Positions 1 to 11,699 of a stretch of DNA of 64,000 nt are shown here, piece by piece; within the stretch, counting starts at the first letter, position 1; each line of letters begins with the position of its first letter. Origin of the DNA: Druceiella hillmani. Its lineage: Eukaryota; Arthropoda; Insecta; Lepidoptera; Hepialidae. Made by a program: the position numbers and the translations under genes. Where the stretch lies: assembly GCA_039881145.1 (NCBI GenBank), contig JAYKKI010000023.1, positions 3,510,501 through 3,574,500 on the forward strand. Direction: 5' to 3'. The notes under the pieces are model-generated. The model searched no databases. It was not told the origin of the DNA and worked only from the letters and a program-made list of their open reading frames with translations.

Positions 1-194
1 GGTATAAGTCGTAACTTGCGTTTATAGATGTAATATTTTATTGTAGATTGTATTTGTTTAAAGTTGTATTGATAAGTTCTCGTTGCGTGTGTTATTCTAT
101 AATATTACTGCATATGCAAAGGAACCAACAATATATGCAACAAAATAAATATTGAAGAAAACTTAAAAAATTGCTTATTAATGTGAAACATCTA

Positions 195-286
195 ATGCAA
201 TTCGGCCAGGTTCGTGTATTATCAGCACTTTCCGACTTAATTCTCCATTCAACCAGCTTCGTGTATTTTCGGCTCTTTCGAACTTT
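195..286. repeat. short imperfect tandem duplication
   Basis: Two similar units of about 53 bases share the string TTCGTGTATT followed by a TTTCG- or TTCCGA-containing stretch. They lie upstream of the first visible SPRING1 exon. No gene is seen in 1-655. Confidence 0.45.
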
Positions 287-655
287 AATTGAATCAGCAT
301 TGTCTCTTATTTATTAACGCTTACAACTTTACTCGTTTATATCATTGTATTCCACTAAATTATGTTAAAGCATAATAAAATTTGAAATAATAATAATAAT
401 TTTAATAAATAAACTTAAATATATATACTTTCAATTATTATTATTTACTTAGTAATCGTTTACTTTTTCAGAGTTAAATTTTATTTTTTTTATTCTAACT
501 TATAAAATAAAAATATTTCAATATAAAAATCTTTCACATAAAAAATATAGATGTTTCACATTTGCCAGCCTTCCCGTGACGGATCCATTTTTTTGTATTA
601 TTTAGCATGGTAATATAAATACCAAATTTAATAGATAATTTATGTACTTTCGTAG

Positions 656-3600
656 GTTACGCATGCCATCGTTCAGATCTTCAACGTAATGGATGTTGCG
701 ATCGCAACGCCGAAAGTTCTAAGAGATACCAGTGTGAGACTTGCTCTAATAGTGGTTGCTGTGCTATCTATGAGTATTGTGTCTCTTGTTGTTTACATCC
801 CAATAAGGTAAGTATTATTGTGTACTTGGTTTTGTTTTGTCTTATATGATGGAAATAGAAATTTTTAATAACATTAGTAGAAGTAGCTTTAGAAGCCGTT
901 TTAAATGCAGGTCAATATCTTATCTATAATTGCAAAGATTATTGCGTTTTTTAAAACTTTGTGAGTCAAGATAAAGTATACTGATTATAATTGTACTAAG
1001 CTGCACAATTAAAAATATGTTCTTTTTTATTCATGTGTTAGACATTCGCTAGTACACTTTTATTGAGATTTTAATAAAAAAACACACATTACCTATATCT
1101 TTGCTTCATGGGACTTGCTAAAACACAATGGCTCCCATCGAAATTCAAATTTTAGCTTTTATTTTCAAAAAAACGAATGCGCTTTAGACCACACGACTAA
1201 AGTAAAACTTCAAATTCACAAAATATGAACTTTAAAATGAATTTTCAATTTTATTCATTTTAAACGTAGAATATTTAATATATTGAACAAAATAATAATT
1301 TATAAAATTGTTTAAGAACGAAATGAAATTACAAAATAATCAAAAAAACACCATTCGCGTAACGCTAGCAACTGAAGTAAAACTTCAAATTCACAAAATA
1401 TGAACTTTAAAATGAATTTACAATTTTATTCACTTTAAACGTAGAATATTTAATGTATTGAACAAAATAATAATTTAAAAAATTGTTCAAGAACGAAATG
1501 AAATTACAAAATAATAAAAAAAACACCATTCGCGTAACGCTAGCAAACTCGCATATATATACATTTCATGCACTGGCTATGAGAGGAAGAGAGAGAAAAT
1601 ATGCACGCGCACTGCTCTCTCTTGCTCCTACAGTGTGATACAGACAATAGGCTTGCACTGTGTCTTAGATATACGAAACATAACTGGCTATGAGAGAAAG
1701 AGAGAAAGAAAATGTGTGCTCGCACCTCTCTCTCTTGTCCCTACAGTAATATATGAAATGTAACTCTCTCTCTTTCTGTCTTCACTAACTTATATCTCTC
1801 TCTCAACTTCCGTTCGCCTCGCCCGATCACACTTTTCATAACGCTCTCGTCACGCATTCACCAGCTTACTCCCCAAGTCAAGCGTGCGTAAAGAAGTTTT
1901 ACTTCAAAAACTGTCAATCGACAATATAGTCATGGAAAACATGTGTCACTTATTACTATTGAAGGTACCGAAAAGTATTTATCACTTGTTACCTAATTAG
2001 CCTTTGAAGATAATGATGATTGTTACAATTAATATATTTCAGAAAAAGGGTCAATATACATAGCACTGTTACTTTTTCCGCCAATCCAGGAAAATTTTGT
2101 GTGTTAATGTTAGCTTTCCTTACTATGCTAATCAACATAAAGATACAGCTGTATATACTTAAAATATAGCTGTATCTTTAGGCTGTTTTTAAACTTTATA
2201 CAACATTTAGACTATGTTAGCATAATCTTTTAAATTAAAATATTTATACTAACATTAGACAAACTAGTAGTTAATTTCTCAAAAAATCAGATTGAAATAC
2301 TTAAAAAAATTCTCTATAAATAGTACAGGTATTTAACCGTTTGAGTGCCGACTAGCGCCATCGCACTCATGCGCATAATAACTAAATTTGCCACGAGTTT
2401 GATGGCGCTCGCAAAATCAGTTGCTGTTTTGCACGCTATAGGGGAGGTCGCTCGCATACATCGCTAATTTTTTATCTTAGTCCGTGTTACATAAAGTTTA
2501 AATTATAATATTATTAGTAATTATGATATAAAAAGGATCTAGGAAAAGGAAATTTACTTATAATGTCGGAATACGAAAAGTTGTGAACAAAAGTGATAGT
2601 GGGAGTGACATTGTGGTGCGCTCACAATTTGGCGTAATGCAAATTTTGAGTGATAGTGATAATAGTGACGATAATAATTATTTTGCTGATATGGAGGATG
2701 TACCGGACTGCAAAATTATGATGTGACCTTGATTTCAGTTTTTTGTTATAATTTTTGTTCTCGATATATATTTCCATAATTTTCTTTGTATTTTATTATC
2801 CTTGTACAAGTTTTTATTAAGAAAACACCGAAAAAATTATTAAAATTGGATAATTTTTGAGAGAGATACAGTTTTTTTTTCCAGACAAGATTTCTTCAAA
2901 AATAAAAGATTTCTTTGGCATTTTTAAGTATATATGAGTAAAAAATCATGGCACTAAAACGGTTAATATCATAAAGGCAATCGCACATGTTGTCTATATG
3001 TGCAATATTTTGTTAACTGCATAAAATACGGTAATATACTTTAGGTTTTCAAAGATAATTAAATTATTAATGACAGTAAACAAAAAGGGGCATTTTGAAA
3101 AAGTTTGTCTTTATGATGACATATTTTTTCATTGTCAATAAAGGGTGATAAAGCAAATGAGTAAACAGTGTAGCTAAAATTATAATATATTTTGAAAATA
3201 GAAAAGTTACTTTATCTATATTAAAAACAACATAGCTAGTAATATATAATAGCTTATAACATAAAAATACTACGCAGGGGCTAGAGAAAAAATTAGATTT
3301 GGTCTTAATAACTTTTGCTACGGCAGCCATTGCAAATTAGGCTTATTAGACCGTTAAGAGACGTATTAATTTGTTCCAATTACACAATATGCTTGTTTTA
3401 TGACTTGCCTGGGCAGCAGCATAATGTAGTGTAAAATCTATGTTGTAGTATTTTAAAACATACAATTAGGCATGCCATTGGCCGGGTCCGAACCACAGAG
3501 TGGGGCTAACGAAATCGACCGCAGCGTTTGCGTAGGAGAAATGTAATATGTAAATATCTGTTAAATATTGTCACAGATAATATAATTTAGTTACGTACAT

Positions 3601-6600
3601 GTGTGTATTTACTTCTGGAACCAGTGCAGCTTAGCCAATTTCACTAATATTTTAGTGAAAGAATATATATAAAAAATTATGTATTTGAAAAAATAGATCT
3701 TGGTCGAGATTACTTTATTAAGAAAAATTTATTGACAAAAAATTAACAATAATACCTCCATTTTTTGTACCGCAAACTTTTTTTTCATTATTTTCACTTC
3801 TTTATAATTAGATAAGTACATATTTAAGAAAACATTAAATAAGATATTAAGAAAAACTTCAAATGATGACTTCTATCTCATTTAATATTTACAAAAACAT
3901 TTAATTCTCGAAAATTTATTATTAATCTTTACTTTATAATTTTTTTACGCAATATGACACAATAGTGTGTTACTCTTATTTTTACAATTGATTAATTGTG
4001 AAAATACTTAAAGAAATAACGAATTCTAATTTTACATATTCCCAATATTGAATTGGAATTAACTGCTAAAAAAAGGCATTGTTTCTGACATTGTTTGTAG
4101 TTGAAATGTTATAATACTCATTTTGTTGAGCTGAAAAGAAAATAATATTATATATTCTAGGTACGGAAAACTAAAATTTTGTATTTATTTAGATATTTTT
4201 CTCTACATTACAATAAATAACAAGACAAACAATTTAATCTAATTTAATATGATTTTATCGAAACAACGAGTAATACTTTTCTTATGTGAAGATATCATGA
4301 AAAATAACAAAGGAATAACTACTGAATATATTTGGCGTTAAATTTGTAGAAATTCATTATTGGCAATTAAATGAAACTACGTGATGTATTATTTCTACTT
4401 TCTTTAAGTTCTTTACCACAACCTAGGTTTCATTGTATTACCACATACAACGAACCACATACTACATATTACCACATTTCGTTGTATTAGCAAATCTTTG
4501 CTGAAGATGTTGTTATACAACGAAACCTAGGTTGTGGTAAAAAACTTAAAGAAAGTAGAATCACAGTGGAGGTCTCTCTTTATTTTTATATTATTTATGT
4601 AAACATTTACTAGATCCATTAATTTGAACCGTAGAAATAAAAATGGAGTGCCTATAAAGCTGCGTACGCTAGGCGGCACTGATGTTACACACCCAGCCAG
4701 TATATGAATAAATTGTAGTAAAAGGAAATTCTTTGTTCAAGACAAAAGTTTTATGCGAGATAAATCCTATCCAACAATGCATCGTACAAATTATGAATAT
4801 GTTTAATTTGAGTTGGTAACATTTATATTTAGAAATTCTGGCAAATATGTATAAACTTTTTTAATATTACTAGCTGGTATATTATACAATTTTACACTAC
4901 TTTTTCATTAATATAACTGAACTTCAAAAATATACTCTGTTTTGATTTGTAATACGGACATAATTAATGATAAAAGTGTAGTGATGCTTCTTTTAAATTG
5001 TAGCGTATGGATCTCATTAAAATAAGACTGACTTGACTTTATGTAATCAACCTTTTAGTTTTGATATTTTAATAAAAAGCTTTATGGAAGTAATATGTCT
5101 GATAAAATGTGGTATAGAATATTTAAAAGCAGAATTGCTTTAATGAAGTGTGTGATAAAATTGGACAAACAAAATTGGATTGTTGCCTATGTCTTGTAAT
5201 TCTACGCTTTATATTTATTCATATTAGCTTTTGACCGCGGCTTCATTTCATTTTTTCATTTTTTTGGTAGAAATTTTCTGTATTAATAATGTTTGTATAT
5301 GAAAAATACCCATAACTAAGATAAAAGAATATCTTAGCCTGAAAAAGACCAAAAAAAGTCTGTACAGTTTTAGGTCCAGCCTGTACAAGAATAAGAATGA
5401 CTATAAAAGTCATACTTAAATATAGAGAAAATGAAAAAATTAAGCTCCTTAAAAATGTTATGTAAACTGTCATACAAATAAGACATCTTGTATTTTTCAA
5501 GAAAACTCAGTTTATAAAATTATTAAAAGTTTTTAAATGCTATTTCTATGGAACTTTTTAAACCAGTAAGATGAAACTATATGTAGCTTGTTCCCCTTGT
5601 ATCCTACATACACAGGTGTAACATACTGGTCTATGAAACTCTGGCAGCCGACAGGGTTGTGGAAAAAAGCCATTTAAAAGTGGAAAAATGTAAAAAGCCA
5701 TTTATTTTCACAAAGAATGTAAATGTCGGTTAACGGCTTATTTTTAATTAATTAAAGAAATGGCTACTTGTTTAAGAAAGCTTACAATATTGATTATTTT
5801 TTGTAATTGTTTTAACAAGTTAAATTTTTATTATTTTTATTTGTTTTTAACAATTCTTGTTATATAAAAAATATAATATGTGCCTGCTTATGCAGATAGC
5901 TTTGTTGTTTTGTATTATGGTTACAAATTGTTTTTATTCTTTGCTCTTTTCTGAGTATTAATTGCTGAATTTGTTTCCTTTTTTATATTCTAAAAATAAT
6001 CGTTTTTTTAAAAATTGTATTCTTTTCCTATAATACTAGGCCCCTTTTCGCTGGTTCCTTTAAATCGTATTGCTTAAACAATTTCGTCACTTTGTCTCCA
6101 TCAGTTTTTAACCTTATGCACTCAGATCGTATAGCGTGAACACTAGTAATTATATGGAGGAGATATTTGATCACAATAAAAGATTATTATCTTTGTGAAA
6201 GTTCCACACAAATCAGGGCAGTAGCTTTTGGTAACATTCTTACAAATAGACAGAAAAAGTCCATCACAAAATATTTAATAAAGATGAAATATAATGTGTA
6301 TTTTGATCTGAACCTCAAGCATCATTTCAGTGAGAATTCCAGTCAAATCAGTCCAGTAATTTTGATGTTCTGCTTTAGCAAAAAAATTGTTTTCGTTTTA
6401 CTCTATCCCAAATATAAATAACACAAAATAGCTTATAAATATTCAATGCACAAACTCAAGTTCAACTCAACTCTATATTGTTTTTTTTTATTCCAGAAAG
6501 ACATCTTAGAAGTTGTTTTAAAAAAACTCTCAATTCAAGAGAACGTCCTTTTCACGTCCGTGAACGATCATTATGAATTGTGCCTCGCAAAGTGTAGGAC

Positions 6601-6700
6601 AAACTCTCAAAGTGTACAGCATGAGAACTCTTACAGAGATCCAAAAGCGAAACATTGCTACGGCGATGAAGTGCCGGGCACGCATAAAACCGTTGATTGA
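656..6700 (+). CDS. SPRING1: SPRING1 (C12orf49/UPF0454) orthologue, 3' part: two exons
   Basis: Coding exons are 656-807 and 6497-6700. The first follows an acceptor (ttcgtag) and ends at a GTAAGT donor. The second follows ttccag and ends in TGA. The first exon begins with two bases of a split codon and then reads [17 protein letters not shown], followed by more paired cysteines and [13 protein letters not shown]. The junction is phase 0. The last exon contains [20 protein letters not shown], then [11 protein letters not shown]. These cysteine-rich strings are characteristic of the SPRING1 family. In vertebrates this is a Golgi membrane glycoprotein needed for SREBP-pathway signalling through site-1 protease and SCAP. 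The amino-terminal signal-anchor exon is not seen and should lie left of the window. The coding sequence looks intact within these exons. The intron (808-6496) is filled with mobile elements. Confidence 0.9.
1190..1920. repeat. compound repeat or MITE with 175-bp tandem duplication and GA-rich core
   Basis: Two near-identical 175-bp units start at 1201 and 1376 with AGTAAAACTTCAAATTCACA. They are followed by two GAGAGAAAGAGAGA-type blocks (about 1577-1610 and 1689-1715) and a CT-rich stretch. The block ends with GAAGTTTTACTTCAAAAA near 1895, the inverse of the AGTAAAACTTC string at the left end, which suggests terminal inverted repeats. The same GAAGTTTTACTTCAAAAA string recurs near 39,192. 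No coding capacity is seen. Confidence 0.5.
2333..2966 (+). mobile_element. piggyBac-type MITE, copy 1 (TTAA-flanked)
   Basis: A 634-bp element starts TTAACCGTTTGAGTGCC and ends as the inverse of TTAACCGTTTTAGTGCC. TTAA at both ends is the piggyBac target signature. Inside, from about 2563, is an acidic reading frame (MSEYEK, then [13 protein letters not shown] and [18 protein letters not shown]) resembling the acidic start of piggyBac transposases. It is frameshifted after the sixth codon here and stops well before any catalytic domain. The element lies in the SPRING1 intron. A second copy is at 27,323-27,957 in inverse orientation. Confidence 0.8.
4323..4556 (-). mobile_element. foldback Penelope-like element, family 1, copy A
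   Basis: The tail (TGAATATATTTGGCG...) is at the left, so the element is in minus orientation. Two inverted arms follow. The right arm on the + strand holds a hammerhead-like core: CTGAAGA at 4501-4507, stem II, GAAA at 4522-4525, and GTT ending at 4533. The centre differs from the other copies, stem I is poorly paired, and the right end is truncated after GAAAGTAGAA. No target duplication was found for this copy. It lies in the SPRING1 intron. Confidence 0.65.
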
Positions 6701-6905
6701 GTTGATACTAAAGTGATTTAAAGTAAGTGTTCTATGTTACGGTAAGATATTTTGTAAGAGAACATTCTTATGTAAGAATATGTAAAGTGAATGATATTAT
6801 ATTGTAAATAATAATTACCTTTAATCATCCTTAGTCTAATGGTCTTACATTCAAAGGAGCAAAGCAAAGAATGTATAACATCATACATGTTCAGTCTACT
6901 CGTGA

Positions 6906-6911
6906 AATAAA
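6906..6911 (+). terminator. poly(A) signal of the SPRING1 orthologue
   Basis: A canonical AATAAA lies about 205 bases after the TGA stop, the first good candidate downstream. Its assignment is an inference from position. Confidence 0.5.
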
Positions 6912-8125
6912 ATTTTCATTAATGGATTTTAAAAAAGTAGATCATATTGATTTAAAAAATAAATTGTTAGATTATTGATGTAATATGTTATTTGTGAATG
7001 AGAAAAAATCATATATTTGGGTTATGCGGTGATAGGTAACATGGAGCTACCGCACAACCGTGTTCAACGAATATGTTGCCCTCACAAGATGCCGTATCGG
7101 CATATAAATTCAGTATCATATTCTCAAATTCGCCTGCCTATATTGATAGAGAATAGCATAAATTTACTGGATATATTTATTTTTATGGCAATAATTAAGC
7201 TAATTTTTAAGTGATGTATCATCATTTGGGTAAGAGGATATTTGAAATAAATTATATTTTAAATCTGTAATAATAAGCATGTTACATACTGTTGCACTTA
7301 TGTTTACAAAAACTGTGAAATTTGTTTGATATTTTGTCAACCAGTGAAGTTTATAGCCGTAATATAATATACAGGCATTTTATTTGCGCACAGTGTAAGT
7401 TCAAAATCCACTTGAACTAAAAAAATATAATTTTTTTATTCGTAAAAAAAATTACGTAATTTTTAATAGAAGTGTGTTTTTGTGGAGTGTAATGACTGTC
7501 TGTCTAAGAATGCTATTCAGGTTGTTGTTACCAACAGGAGTATATTATAATATATTGAATAATGTAGTCATTATTTTCCATCCGCTGTTAAGTAATGAGG
7601 TTAATTGTTTGTTAATTACATTATCCAGTGGCATGTTTTGTGATATTGGTAGGAAAAAAAATTCCGAAAGGGTTGAATTGCAGTTTCTAGAATTAAATAG
7701 AGTTTTATGCTTTTTATTTCTAAAACTGGGTTGAAAGACAAAAAATTATTTATATCCGCAATTTTGTAATGTACATGTTACTATTTTTGAAAAATAAATT
7801 CATTAAAAAAATTTAACTGTAATGTTGTCATTTTAAAAACAGCTGTGATTTTAACAAATATTTATTTTTATTGTCTCAAAAATCAATTCGAATCTATGGT
7901 TTAAAATAATTTTTTCATATTTCTACTGTACTTCAATATCACAAAGTTATTATAAAAAATGTTTCATAAAAAAATCCAATTTTCGTCATCTTATTTTGGT
8001 TTTATTTTTTTTTTTGGAAATAACCTAAGATTCGAACTTTAGCTTCAAAATGTTTCTACAAATAGTTGTTATATTTTTTATTTACTGGTTTATTTGAATT
8101 TTAAGTGAAAGTCAATTTGAAATGT

Positions 8126-8365
8126 TTGAAAATAAGAAAAAAATTATTCTCAAAAAATTTCATAAAAATAAAATTAAATTGAAACTTGAAGATTTAAATA
8201 AAAAATTGTAAATGGGCTGTAATTTTCAAACATTTGCCATTTTAATGTGCAAATATTTGAAAATAAAAAAAAAATTGCAAAAAATTGCATAAAAATAAAA
8301 TTAAACTGAAACTTGAAGATTTAAATAAAAAATTGTAAACGGACTGAAATTTTTGTTTAATAAGG
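8126..8365. repeat. tandem duplication, period 127 bp
   Basis: Two AT-rich copies share CATAAAAATAAAATTAAA at 8161 and 8288, followed by the same GAAACTTGAAGATTTAAAT block. No gene is visible between about 7,215 and 9,730. The reading frames at 7017-7214 and 7474-7734 have no recognisable domain. Confidence 0.6.
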
Positions 8366-9734
8366 GAGTGTTAAATTAAGACTAATTTATTTTTAATCTC
8401 CATCTGTTGGCTACATTTCCTTATAATTTTATATTTAGAAATATGATGTGATATTTTAAAAAGAACACTTTAATGCTGAATGTTCACAGGCTTTTAAATA
8501 CATATTTAAAAATAATGCACAAATATTTTATTAAAAAGCTTCGAAGAACTATATTTTTTCATTGCTTTTCGTTTCCTCTCTTATAATTTGACGGGACACT
8601 TTTATATAATATAATTTCATGGTTAAAACTTACTGAAATTCAAAAAAAGTACAGCTCAAAAATGTCTTCGAAAAATCTCAATGTGAAAATTTTTGTATAA
8701 ATTTCAAATTCTATTTATAAATCAATATTTTTTTTTTGATGAAAATTATCATTTAATTCATTCAAGAAAAGTAAACAATTTATTTATCTTTTCATGATTG
8801 GATTCGCAAAACTTTATACTCTTACATCATCAAGTTTTCTTTTTGCGTTTTCCCACAAATTTTAATTTGTATTTTAAATATTTTTTCAGTGACACATTTT
8901 TATTAATTTCTGTGAATATGTATTTTTGTTTTATTTTTCTTGTTTTGATTATTGGAATTTACAAAAAATATAATTAGATTAATTTCATATGAAGATATGC
9001 AGATCCCCTCACACCGTCACTGAAAAGTTCAACCCATATTTTTCATGCCTATCTGGCAATAAGTATACTTTTTTAATTAGGAAAGATTAATGAAGTCTTT
9101 TATTAATGAAGAATCAATATATTTAAACATCCATGTTATTTACGATCTTAAAAGTTAAATAAGTGTTACAGAAAACGGGTTGTTAGGGAAAATTCCATAA
9201 TTACTTATAAAAATATCATTACTTCTAAGTAATAATTGTTTCCGAATGGAAATATCCATTGCATTCGGTTTCGGTGCTAAATTTATTTAATTTATAAAAC
9301 TAAGAAATATAAGTCATCATTTTTATAAAGTGAATTAAGTTAACTTTTTACTAATGAAAGGCCACCTAAATTTTTCAGAAAGATACTTATTAACAAATAA
9401 GGTAGAAAGTGGAAGCCAAAATTTTTGATATTGATATTTGGTATGTACAAAACCGAACTAATCTTACGCAAAATTAATAAAATCATGTTTTTTTTAATTG
9501 GTAATAACTTAGACTGTCTAAAAGCAAAAAATATATATTATGAATGTGACGAAAACATTAAAAATTGACATTTTAAAATATGTGTCTTGATCTAGGATTG
9601 CCAGACATTTTTCTCTGTTCTGAAGGACAGGTGGTGAAAAAACAAAATAAATACAATCAAGGGAAATTATCTTTTTTTTTAAATTCGAACAGCGTTTTGT
9701 TTTTTTATTATATTCGGCATTCAAATTAATTTGT

Positions 9735-10400
9735 AGCGGTTTTTGAAAGACAACGATTTATTTTAAATGAAAATAAAAAAATTACATTAATAAAAATACT
9801 GCCCATCACTTGTCACTATTTTTTCCCATCTTTTGGGTAAGAGACGGATACCCCGTCAAAAGAACACTTCATCCTTGGAGGCATTCCATGAATCTATCCA
9901 ATTTTTACAATCTTCATAAGAAGTGAAATTCTCCCTTGACAAACCATGAGCCTTTGATCAGAACAGGTGGAAGTCCGAAGGGGCAATATGTTTCTAGATA
10001 TGTTTTCACTGGTTTTGCAATGTGCGGTAGAGCATTGTCGGGCGGCAAAATAATTTGATCGTGCCTTTGGCTCCATTTCGGCCATTTTTTCTTCAATGCA
10101 TGATGTGACGGTTGATCCCACAAATACAAAGGAGGAGTTTAGGCCTATGAATATCATGTTTTGCCACTGATGATGATGGTTGTCGAGGCTTAACCCATGA
10201 TTTTCTATGCTTAGAATTATCATAATGTATCCACTTTTCATCACCAGTAACAATCCGATGTAAAAAACTCTTTCTGTTGTGCCGTTGAAGCAGTAATTCC
10301 CAGAATAAAAAATGCCTTTCAACGTCCCTCAGTTTTAATTCATATGGGATCCAATTTCCTTCCCAAAGCTTTAAGGTATTTTCCTATAGTTAATAAATGT
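9735..10400 (-). pseudogene. mariner (cecropia/HsMar1-like) transposase relic
   Basis: Read on the minus strand with frame changes, this gives typical mariner pieces in order. They are a DVERHF-like piece, LLQRHNRKSFLHRIVTGDEKW (D1 region, about 10,230-10,300), then KSWVKPRQPSSS, then a WWDQPSHHALKK-like block near 10,130-10,080, then DNALPHIAKPV (D2 region, about 10,020-10,050). The carboxy end reads RGIRLLPKRWEKIVTSDGQYF (about 9,800-9,865). Multiple frameshifts and stops make it dead. The helix-turn-helix half is missing, and clear terminal repeats were not found. Confidence 0.8.
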
Positions 10401-10939
10401 TATTTTTATATAATATTTATATATATTATTTAGCACAAATTTTGACATATTTAATTAATTGCAACTTGTTATTAACAATTGAAAAATAAGACGTGTCGTA
10501 AAAATAACACCTAATAACAGCTGATTTACGATAAATGTGTTTCTGAAGGTAAAACAGAATACTGTAATACCCACGCCGTCTCTCTTAAATGCTACGAATT
10601 AATTGCAGCACATAATTAATGTGAATATTTTTATTAGGATTGCATTTATTTTGAAAAAGCTCCAATGGAGAACTATAATAACACTAGCCACGACATTTAG
10701 TTCATGTCTTCATTCACTCATCATTAATAGAGGAACGCTACTGACTCTCTTTTTATGCATACTACCTTATTCGCTACAAATTTCATTAATATGGGATAAC
10801 TGTCGTCTCAACGAGACGCTTAAAATATAGCTAAAAATATGAACATCCCTTGAAAGGACACCTGGCTATGCTAGTGTTAAATCTACATAAGAGATGACAC
10901 TTTAAAGTTTTTGGAATATTTAAAATGAAACCAAGTGGC

Positions 10940-11320
10940 CAATTTTTAGTTTACTTATTGCTTTTCAAAATAGTTTCTGTGGCATTCGTTGCATTATTTT
11001 AATTACTGGAATCACTGAGAGAAGTATTTGGAACAATCTTCCTTGGATATCTCTTCCATGGCCGTTTCGATGGCAATCACCGCTTCTTCGACACCTGGGA
11101 ATCATATTCCTCACAATTTATCTTTCATTCTTGGGTATAAATAGAAACCGTATGATACGAGATTAGGTTTGTATGATAGATTACCCATAATTTGTACATC
11201 CGACACAGTCAAATATTCAGTCTTCCTGAACGTGCAGAAGTATTGTCGTGATGAAGAAGGCTTTTACAGCTTTGCATTGCTTTTGAAAACAAACAAAAAA
11301 CTTGCAAAATATTTTTGATA
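10940..11320 (-). pseudogene. second mariner transposase relic, 3' part
   Basis: The minus strand gives FLFIPK, then VEEAVIAIETAMEEISKEDC, SKYFSQ, and near the end NYFEKQ. This is the pattern of mariner carboxy-terminal regions. Several stops interrupt it. It lies about 600 bp from the 9.7-10.4 kb relic but is a different sequence, so it is a separate insertion or another decayed part of a nested cluster. Confidence 0.6.
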
Positions 11321-11699
11321 TACCAGTCTGCGGTAACTGTTATTTTATTTTCCAGAACAATCACAACAAAGCAATTTTCATAATACTATTATAGAAAATT
11401 TGTATAATACTGTTAAAGAATTGGGAGTTTGGGTTCTCTAATTTTCATCTGCCTGACAATGTTGAATACAGCATTTGACTGGTCTCCGTGAAATTATAAG
11501 TAATACACACAATTTTGAAATTGCCGTTAATTTGTATAAAAAAAAAAAAATATCTCGTAACGGATTACCAAACAATTTGATTTTCAAAATTTCAATTTTT
11601 GTATTGTTATCATTATAAAAGTCCCGTCTACGAATTTTTAGTGCTACCTTTGTGTATGCACGGTAGTGAAAAGAACATGGCTGTAACAAACTCATTATT

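Noticed and set aside
1540..1725. 61-aa minus-strand frame with SHSQ repeats
   Set aside because: Translation of GA/CT-rich repeat; the repetition explains the pattern.
2333..2966. Reading this TTAA-bounded block as a cellular gene with an acidic protein
   Set aside because: Terminal inverted repeats, the TTAA ends and a second copy in a P450 intron show it is a transposon.
3067..3330. 87-aa frame on the minus strand
   Set aside because: Hydrophobic low-complexity AT-rich product within the SPRING1 intron, with no family resemblance.
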